The notes below the pieces were generated by a model. It was not told the DNA's origin. It searched no databases and saw only the letters and a list, made by a program, of their open reading frames with translations. A DNA stretch of 42,846 bases from a virus: the IMG/VR virus record IMGVR_UViG_3300042010_000036, positions 1 to 42,846 of that record; one strand, written 5' to 3'. Below, one piece after another: positions 38,905-42,846 of this stretch (its first letter is position 1; every line of letters begins with the position of its first letter). Made by a program: the position numbers and the translations under genes.

Positions 38905-39929
38905 TGATTCAGCTCCTTGACCTTGTCGACCAGCGCTTCAGCTGCCAGTTCTGCGGCGGTGTAATAATTGGCTCCATTTGTTAGGTCTGCATGTTTGGCT
39001 GCGCGGCTGATCAGATAACGCAAATCGTCGGCAGACGGCAGCACCACCGATACCGGCGCGGGCTGCGAGGCATAGAGCGGCGAACGATCTTCGAGCATTG
39101 GCGGATTCTTCTTTCCCCAAAGAGTGCCAGACCACAGAGCGCCATCGGCTATTTCTGCAAGATTGGAGTTAGCAGCCCACGCCACCGGCTCACCCTGCCC
39201 ACCCTTCAGCCGCTCGATTTCGGCACTTAGGCTGGCAACTTCATTTCGAGCCTCATCCCCTGCCTGCGCCTCGACAGATGCACCCCATTGAAAATCCTTA
39301 AGCTCCACCGTCAGCTTGGCGATTGTCTCGCGCCGTTCGAAGTCCAGATTGATCGCCCGGTTAAGCTTCGATTCAAGCTGGGCGATGGTGGCTTGCAGTT
39401 CGGTGGGTTTTAGGGCGGCGCGCAACCTTCTTGACTGGGCTTCCCTCACATAATTTCTTACGCTCGTGGCTAGATCTGGCCTGGTGAATTGCATAATTCC
39501 TGAGCAGTTCAAGGATTCGAGCAAGCTTTCGCTGTTTTCCAGCAGCTTGGCCAGCTCCGCATTCCGCTGCTCGGCGGCGGTCAGGCGCTCACCCAGCTCT
39601 TCAGTTTTCAAGTAGAGATTGCTAATCAGTAGCTGAACTTCGGCAGCCGATTTGGCATAAATTTCCTCGCCCATGCCATCAAGCCCCGGCACAACATCCA
39701 TCATGATGTTTGTCACGCTGCGTTCTTGCGACGTGGCCAGCTCTTCCCGCAGCGCAGCCAGTTCGGATTGGGCGGCGATAAGCTCTCTTGTATGTGAAAG
39801 CTCATAAAGCGTACCGCCATGATCATTGATCTGGGTTAAGGCATCCTCTTTATGCCAGCACATTGACGACTGGTCAGGGTCCTCGCAATCGGCCCAGTAA
39901 ACAAACGGTATAGTCTTCACTTCACTCAT
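38901..39929 (-). CDS. Ead/Ea22-like protein with coiled coil
   Basis: This encodes 342 residues from the ATG at 39929, which has a consensus GGAGG; an upstream extension of 52 residues lacks one. The middle (~50-270) is coiled-coil-like (ELGERLTAAEQRNAELAKLL, EVASLSAEIERLKGG). The end GEPVAWAANSN, SPLYASQPAPVSVVLPSADD is the C-terminal signature seen in many Ead/Ea22-type and 'DUF551-containing' phage proteins. Role unknown; it is an early, non-essential-looking gene. ATGA overlap with the gene after it. Confidence 0.7.
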   Translation of the reverse strand: MSEVKTIPFVYWADCEDPDQSSMCWHKEDALTQINDHGGTLYELSHTRELIAAQSELAALREELATSQERSVTNIMMDVVPGLDGMGEEIYAKSAAEVQLLISNLYLKTEELGERLTAAEQRNAELAKLLENSESLLESLNCSGIMQFTRPDLATSVRNYVREAQSRRLRAALKPTELQATIAQLESKLNRAINLDFERRETIAKLTVELKDFQWGASVEAQAGDEARNEVASLSAEIERLKGGQGEPVAWAANSNLAEIADGALWSGTLWGKKNPPMLEDRSPLYASQPAPVSVVLPSADDLRYLISRAAKHADLTNGANYYTAAELAAEALVDKVKELNQ

Positions 39930-39979
39930 CTCAAACCTCCTGCAAATAGATCGATGCCAGCCCGAAGAGGGCGGCGGGG

Positions 39980-40111
39980 CTATGCTTCCAGGCTCGCATT
40001 GATCCCGTCCCGCTGCCGAACTTTCGCCTTGTGAATCACCCGGCAGATCACCGCCGCGAGAACGATTGACGCGAGCGGCCAGCAAGCGGCTGCGTAGAGT
40101 AGGTATGTCAT
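39980..40111 (-). CDS. Small single-helix membrane protein (43 aa)
   Basis: This encodes 43 residues: MTYLLYAAACWPLASIVLAA then VICRVIHKAKVRQRDG. One membrane helix takes up the first half and the second half is basic, so it should insert N-out. GAGGA lies nine bases upstream, and the ATG overlaps the stop of the preceding gene. Function unknown. Confidence 0.6.
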   Translation of the reverse strand: MTYLLYAAACWPLASIVLAAVICRVIHKAKVRQRDGINASLEA

Positions 40112-40341
40112 GGCACTTGATCCTCTTGGACCATACGCCATGCGCTTTCGTCTTCCTCTTGGTTCATCGGGTTCCCAGGGTGAGTACAGTGCGAGCAAGG
40201 AGCGCAGCCGGTATGACAGGAGCAGCCTCGACCGTATTCGATGAAGTCTGCGCGCTCTGCGTCGGCCTCTTCGGTCAATATGCGAACCATCACCGGCGAC
40301 GGCTTGGCCAGATCATCAACCCATTCTTCAAATTTTTTCAC
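40108..40341 (-). CDS. Small cysteine-rich protein
   Basis: This encodes 77 residues: MKKFEEWVDDLAKPSPVMVR then EYGRGCSCHTGCAPCSHCTH. Five cysteines and two histidines in about 15 residues suggest metal binding. Its stop overlaps the start of the membrane protein after it. Four bases separate it from the zinc-ribbon gene before it. Function unknown. Confidence 0.6.
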   Translation of the reverse strand: MKKFEEWVDDLAKPSPVMVRILTEEADAERADFIEYGRGCSCHTGCAPCSHCTHPGNPMNQEEDESAWRMVQEDQVP

Positions 40342-40344
40342 CGT

Positions 40345-40521
40345 TCAATCCTCATCACTCGGCCCCGCATACGCCTTCTGGCAGCGCGGGCAATATCCAC
40401 GGTTTCGTTTCCACTCAGCCGAATAGGCGCTCTTGTGGCACTCGGTACAGCGGACCATTACGAGGTCTTCGGGAGGATCAAGTGGCGGACCTCCGACGTA
40501 GACCTGGTTTCTCGATTTCAC
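40345..40521 (-). CDS. Small zinc-ribbon protein
   Basis: This encodes 58 residues from a GTG at 40521 that overlaps the previous stop as GTGA, with AGGGGG six bases upstream; a GTG at 40527 lies inside that site. CTECHKSAYSAEWKRNRGYC... and CPRCQK supply two Cys pairs of a zinc ribbon. Similar small proteins occur in many phage early regions. Function unknown. Confidence 0.6.
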   Translation of the reverse strand: MKSRNQVYVGGPPLDPPEDLVMVRCTECHKSAYSAEWKRNRGYCPRCQKAYAGPSDED

Positions 40522-40694
40522 ATCCACCCCCTTGAGTGCGCAAACAGCACCGCAAGTACCAGGGCGGCCGTTATGGCCAGTTCTGACCAGTGCGGCATGT
40601 CTGCGCCTGGAATCATGTTCTCGCCCAGTTCGCGCTGCCTGGCGATGTGCAGCCTTACCTGTGCATCACTTGCTTTCGTTGCTTGGGTCTTCAT
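40518..40694 (-). CDS. Small membrane protein (58 aa)
   Basis: This encodes 58 residues (MKTQATKASDAQVRLHIARQ, then HWSELAITAALVLAVLFAHS). A soluble helical N-terminus is followed by one membrane helix near the C-terminus. GGAGG lies five bases upstream of the ATG. Its stop overlaps the GTG of the zinc-ribbon gene. Function unknown. Confidence 0.6.
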   Translation of the reverse strand: MKTQATKASDAQVRLHIARQRELGENMIPGADMPHWSELAITAALVLAVLFAHSRGWM

Positions 40695-40715
40695 GGTCGC
40701 CTCCAGATCGGCGGA

Positions 40716-40976
40716 TCAGTCGTAATAGGCTTGGTCGGCCAGATACTCGGAATGCTCATTGATGAGCCATTCCTCCATCGAGGCGATTTCGGATTCCGTC
40801 ATGTGGCTGGTGTCGTCTTTCGATTCCCACGAGATTGAGCAGCTCCCGTAATACTCATCTGGGTCTGCTGCTTGTGAGCTGAAATTTCCCTTGCGTTGCG
40901 AAAAAGAAAACACGGTTAGGTTGATGGCAATGTCCTCACCATCCTTGGTCGTCCAATATTCGTAAGTGCGGGCCAT
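40716..40976 (-). CDS. Small early protein
   Basis: This encodes 86 residues from the ATG at 40976 (GGAGAT upstream). MARTYEYWTTKDGEDIAINL then FSFSQRKGNFSSQAADPDEY: mixed beta strands and acidic helices, ending TESEIASMEEWLINEHSEYL. It has no membrane segment. No family is recognised; 12 bases after a 37-residue gene. Confidence 0.6.
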   Translation of the reverse strand: MARTYEYWTTKDGEDIAINLTVFSFSQRKGNFSSQAADPDEYYGSCSISWESKDDTSHMTESEIASMEEWLINEHSEYLADQAYYD

Positions 40977-40988
40977 CTCAATCTCCAA

Positions 40989-41102
40989 TCAGGCGAGATA
41001 CCCGCCCGGAATAGTGGTAACGACCTTCTTCGGCGCGTCATGCATACGGCCCTTGGCGCAGTCGTGGACGTTGGGTTTAGGTTTCTTGGGTTGGCGCTTC
41101 AT
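40989..41102 (-). CDS. Very small basic protein (37 aa)
   Basis: This encodes 37 residues: MKRQPKKPKPNVHDCAKGRM then HDAPKKVVTTIPGGYLA. The ATG overlaps the stop of the preceding gene (ATGA), which argues that it is real. It is very basic and proline-rich at the start. Function unknown. Confidence 0.5.
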   Translation of the reverse strand: MKRQPKKPKPNVHDCAKGRMHDAPKKVVTTIPGGYLA

Positions 41103-41395
41103 ACTGGCTTCACCAGGTAATCGGCGCAGGACCTGGAGCCGTCGAACATGTTCACGGCGCGATCCAGAGCGTCTTGGGCGCGCTTCCGCTCTGCGGCATG
41201 CACCGTCACGCGGGCTACCATGGTTGCTCCGCGGTACTCGTTGTACTCAGCAGTGGTTATCAGATCCGACACATAGAGCGTGTCGACCATTTCCTTGGCC
41301 GCCGCGATGTTCTCGTGGGCCGTCAGCGTGAACTTCGGGTCAGTGGCAAATCTCAGCAGCTGCTCGAATCTCTGCTGCAGGTGCGGGCTCATCAT
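41099..41395 (-). CDS. Small helical early protein
   Basis: This encodes 98 residues from the double ATG at 41395 (GAGG eight bases upstream). MMSPHLQQRFEQLLRFATDP, KFTLTAHENIAAAKEMVDTL and ERKRAQDALDRAVNMFDGSR: mainly helical and soluble. A much longer upstream frame is ruled out by the two small genes that precede it. Function unknown. Confidence 0.6.
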   Translation of the reverse strand: MMSPHLQQRFEQLLRFATDPKFTLTAHENIAAAKEMVDTLYVSDLITTAEYNEYRGATMVARVTVHAAERKRAQDALDRAVNMFDGSRSCADYLVKPV

Positions 41396-41409
41396 TGGCA
41401 ACGCCTCGG

Positions 41410-41550
41410 TTATGGGGTTTTGCGGAACTCGACAGGGCAGAACAGGCCGTGGTCGCCAAGCATCAGGAAGCACTCCCTCTTGGATGCGTACCGGGTCGGA
41501 TACCAAAGCACCAGCCCGTTGACGATAAGCGGCGTCTCTACCCATTTCAT
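41410..41550 (-). CDS. Small hypothetical protein (46 aa)
   Basis: This encodes 46 residues (MKWVETPLIVNGLVLWYPTR, YASKRECFLMLGDHGLFCPV): a compact beta-type composition. The start follows the preceding stop by two bases; the ribosome site is weak (AAGG at longer spacing), so coupling is likely. No family is recognised. Confidence 0.5.
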   Translation of the reverse strand: MKWVETPLIVNGLVLWYPTRYASKRECFLMLGDHGLFCPVEFRKTP

Positions 41551-41552
41551 GA

Positions 41553-41780
41553 TCACACCGACCTTGCGGCTTCGCGGTTAAGGCGCTCGCATTTTTCAGC
41601 GCTTGGCTGCAGTGCGCGCCTCGGGGCGTTGGTGCGGCCGTCTTCCCATGAGCGTTTCGGCGTCTTGCGGAACAGATTACCGATCTTGCGCTTAACCAGG
41701 CGCTGAGTATGGCTACGACCGGTGATGATTTCGTAAACACTGCCGGTAGCATGCATAAGGAACATCGTGGAGAATTTCAT
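41553..41780 (-). CDS. Small basic early protein
   Basis: This encodes 75 residues from the ATG at 41780, with AAGGAG upstream. MKFSTMFLMHATGSVYEIIT is followed by a strongly basic half (HTQRLVKRKIGNLFRKTPKR). It could bind nucleic acid. It is the first gene after a leader full of hairpins (41820-41984). Function unknown. Confidence 0.6.
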   Translation of the reverse strand: MKFSTMFLMHATGSVYEIITGRSHTQRLVKRKIGNLFRKTPKRSWEDGRTNAPRRALQPSAEKCERLNREAARSV

Positions 41781-41819
41781 GCTGGTGACTCCTTGGGTGA
41801 GTTGCTTCCTGTTGTACTG

Positions 41820-41845
41820 GCAAAGCCCGCACATGGCGGGCTTGC
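41820..41845 (-). promoter_or_regulatory. Strong hairpin in the early-left leader
   Basis: On the minus strand GCAAGCCCGC and GCGGGCTTTGC pair with one bulge around a five-base loop. It lies between a five-codon mini-ORF and the ribosome site of the 75-aa gene. With only three T following within the stem it is a weak terminator at best; an attenuator or RNA-processing site is possible. Confidence 0.55.
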
Positions 41846-41865
41846 GGTCAGCTGTTATGCCGGTT

Positions 41866-41883
41866 TTAGCCGGTCGGGCGCAT
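41866..41883 (-). other. Five-codon mini-ORF (MRPTG) with ribosome site
   Basis: ATG at 41883 with AGAGGA eight bases upstream opens a five-codon frame (MRPTG, stop). Minigenes of this kind can stall or deplete tRNA, or serve as leader ORFs. It stands between hairpins in the leader. Chance occurrence cannot be excluded. Confidence 0.3.
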
Positions 41884-41937
41884 GGTCGTATCCTCTGAAG
41901 GTGAAACCTACTTGCCACATCAGGCTTTCGGCGCAGT

Positions 41938-41984
41938 AAAAGTGCTGCCTTTGCACTGACTCAGCCCCAGTTAAGGGGCTTGAG
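41938..41984 (-). terminator. Tandem hairpins after the first early-left gene
   Basis: Reading on the minus strand, the first stem pairs 41975-41984 with 41960-41968 (GCCCC/GGGGC core). The second is AGTGC/GCACT (41941-41945 with 41953-41957), followed by TTTT. Together they lie 15-60 bases past the stop of the 58-aa gene and could act as a regulated early-left terminator, as tL1 does in lambda. Confidence 0.5.
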
Positions 41985-41998
41985 GTGGGCGGGGCTGG

Positions 41999-42175
41999 TT
42001 ACTGTTTTAGTGACCACTCTTTCAACGCCTTGAAGCTGTCGAATTGCACTTCGCATTCTCGCTCAGGATCGAACACGGTAACTTCCCACCATTCGCCGTC
42101 GCGGTATGCCGCTACGTTTCGACTGCTGCGATACCAAGGCTGCGCTGCCGCCCACAACATTTGCAGTTCTTTCAT
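41999..42175 (-). CDS. First early-left gene, small protein (58 aa)
   Basis: This encodes 58 residues from the ATG at 42175 (GGAG nine bases upstream): MKELQMLWAAAQPWYRSSRN, VAAYRDGEWWEVTVFDPERE, then EVQFDSFKALKEWSLKQ. Aromatic and acidic, soluble. It occupies the position of lambda N after the left promoter, but it is not arginine-rich, so it is not an N-like RNA binder by composition. It is followed by hairpins. Function unknown. Confidence 0.6.
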   Translation of the reverse strand: MKELQMLWAAAQPWYRSSRNVAAYRDGEWWEVTVFDPERECEVQFDSFKALKEWSLKQ

Positions 42176-42215
42176 CTCGTCTTGCTCCGTTGTTCGTTTG
42201 CGTGGTGTGAGACGA

Positions 42216-42244
42216 ACTATATGTCCGGCCTGATATTGCGTCAA
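42216..42244 (-). promoter_or_regulatory. Leftward early promoter (PL-like)
   Basis: On the minus strand TTGACG (42239-42244), 17 bases and TATAGT (42216-42221): a strong sigma70 match. An A+T-rich near-palindrome (42249-42268) upstream could be an UP-element. The start would be near 42209, about 35 bases before the 58-aa gene. Confidence 0.75.
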
Positions 42245-42269
42245 GATGCATTTAAAATATATTTAATGG

Positions 42270-42282
42270 TGTGCAGTGCACA
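42270..42282. promoter_or_regulatory. Perfect 13-bp palindrome upstream of the leftward promoter
   Basis: TGTGCA, one central G and TGCACA form a perfect palindrome about 26 bases upstream of the -35 box. Its half-site TGTGC also starts the 8-mers at 267 and 355 in the divergent control region. A shared operator for an immunity regulator is possible. Confidence 0.4.
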
Positions 42283-42302
42283 TCCTTTGCGCAATAGCAG
42301 GC

Positions 42303-42331
42303 AAAGAAAAGCCCGGCGCAATGGCCGGGCT
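42303..42331 (-). terminator. Intrinsic terminator of the 178-aa gene
   Basis: On the minus strand AGCCCGGC and GCCGGGCT form an eight-pair stem around a six-base loop, followed by TTTTCTTT. It lies 18 bases past the stop at 42349 and isolates the gene at the repressor position from the early-left operon. Confidence 0.8.
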
Positions 42332-42348
42332 CTTGTGGGGCAGGAAGA

Positions 42349-42846
42349 TCAGGCGACCAGCTTCAGTTCAGGCGGGGCTTTCTTCAGGGCCTGCACCAGT
42401 GCGCGACGAAGCTTGGCTTCAAACTCTTCACGATCCTCGGGCGGCAGTTTGTTGATGGCGGCGCAGATGTCGTGCACCAGGGCGCCGGTCAGAACATCCT
42501 CTTTCGCGACCTGAACGCCAACCAAGGAAGGCACAACCTCGACCTTTGCTCGATTGGCTGCCTTGACCTGGTTAACGGCGTTCCGGATTTCACCCATCGT
42601 CTTGTAGTCGCGGATGTCCAGGCCGAACTTGTACATGTTGCGCAGAGCGCTCAGATAGTTCTTCACCGTCGGCGGGGCGGCTGTCAGGAGTGAGCCGGCT
42701 TTCGGCCTGCCCTTCTCCATCGACCAGCTGTTTTCCGAATAGGCCTTGGCAAACAAAGGCTCTGCAGCCTCAGATGTGAACGCCTTGTGCTTTATCAGCT
42801 GCGCGACGCACTGGGCGCCAAGGCTCTCCTTTTTGCCGTCAAGCTC
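42349..42846 (-). CDS. C-terminal part of the 178-aa protein at repressor position
   Basis: This is the continuation of the gene that begins at 166 (N-terminal part described there); bases 42720-42846 repeat the window start. The C-terminal ~135 residues include TAAPPTVKNYLSALRNMYKF, IRDYKTMGEIRNAVNQVKAA and a helical end (DREEFEAKLRRALVQALKKA). The segment around PPTVKNYLSALRNMY could be a helix-turn-helix-like fold, though this is weak. The gene stands alone, with its own terminator, between two divergent early promoters. That layout is what a phage maintenance regulator would have. The family is not recognised. Confidence 0.75.
   Translation of the reverse strand, partial: ELDGKKESLGAQCVAQLIKHKAFTSEAAEPLFAKAYSENSWSMEKGRPKAGSLLTAAPPTVKNYLSALRNMYKFGLDIRDYKTMGEIRNAVNQVKAANRAKVEVVPSLVGVQVAKEDVLTGALVHDICAAINKLPPEDREEFEAKLRRALVQALKKAPPELKLVA
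42720..42846. repeat. Right copy of 127-bp terminal direct repeat (contig overlap)
   Basis: Identical to 1-127; see the left copy. Removing one copy gives a 42,719-bp circle. Confidence 0.9.

Noticed and set aside
38901-40085. 394-codon version of the Ead/Ea22-like gene
   Set aside because: The extra 52 residues are low-complexity, overlap the 43-residue membrane-protein gene, and lack a ribosome site; the ATG at 39929 has GGAGG.
41553-41918. 121-codon version of the 75-aa gene
   Set aside because: The upstream part would translate through the leader hairpins without a ribosome site; the ATG at 41780 has AAGGAG.
42349-42756. 135-codon version of the junction gene starting at a TTG
   Set aside because: The circular sequence supplies an in-frame ATG 43 codons upstream (166) with continuous coding.
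1-42846. CRISPR arrays, tRNA genes, insertion sequences, integrase
   Set aside because: No regularly spaced repeats, cloverleaf-like segments, transposase or recombinase motifs were recognised on either strand; short or divergent tRNAs cannot be fully excluded by eye.

Overview
The window is almost certainly one complete, circularly closed genome of a tailed phage with a short-tailed (podovirus) virion. Bases 1-127 are repeated exactly at 42720-42846, and a gene reads straight through that junction, so the unique circle is 42,719 bp. The structural genes (small and large terminase, portal, Bbp19-like protein, scaffold, 334-residue capsid protein, Bbp16-like cement protein, two tail-tube proteins, gp13-like protein, transglycosylase ejection protein, giant ejection protein, tailspike) have the order and sizes I associate with Bordetella BPP-1 / Salmonella epsilon15-type podoviruses. 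The GC-rich base composition and the style of the accessory genes (Ref, NinB, ERF, Ead/Ea22-like) suggest a Pseudomonas host; this is inference, not a database result.

Layout. A divergent control region lies at about 167-394. Rightward (+) from a strong sigma70-type promoter (327-355) runs an early operon, 395-5249: a Cro-like regulator, a lambda O-like initiator with iteron-like repeats inside it, a P-like helicase loader, and a string of small overlapping accessory genes ending at a bidirectional terminator (5254-5277). Nearly everything else is on the minus strand. The cI position (complement of 166 to 42349 across the junction) holds an unrecognised 178-residue protein. Promoter 42216-42244 drives small early genes (42175-38695). 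Promoter 38661-38689 drives the recombination block (coiled-coil protein, ERF annealing protein, YqaJ exonuclease, NinB, a homing-endonuclease-interrupted Ref nuclease). Promoter 34598-34626 drives a regulator and lysis block (Arc-like repressor, Rz/Rz1 spanins, candidate endolysin, DUF1064-like nuclease). A secreted protein with its own terminator and a second tailspike follow. A late promoter at 28847-28876, with a leader hairpin and a 16-codon leader ORF, precedes holin-like genes, terminases and the head, tail and ejection genes, ending at 5298.

How it fits together. The phage looks lambda-like in control and replication (O/P, origin inside O, exonuclease plus annealing protein, NinB) and epsilon15/BPP-1-like in its virion. 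I find no integrase and no classical two-domain CI repressor, so the lifestyle is uncertain. The most unusual local structures are: (i) an HNH endonuclease gene inserted at the 5' end of ref, leaving a 15-codon stub of the old ref start upstream and a diverged replacement start downstream; (ii) nine GTCACG/CGTGAC repeats followed by a purine tract inside the O-like gene, a likely origin; (iii) structured leaders in front of the late and early-left genes; and (iv) palindromes overlapping several minus-strand promoters. No reverse transcriptase, CRISPR array or tRNA was found.
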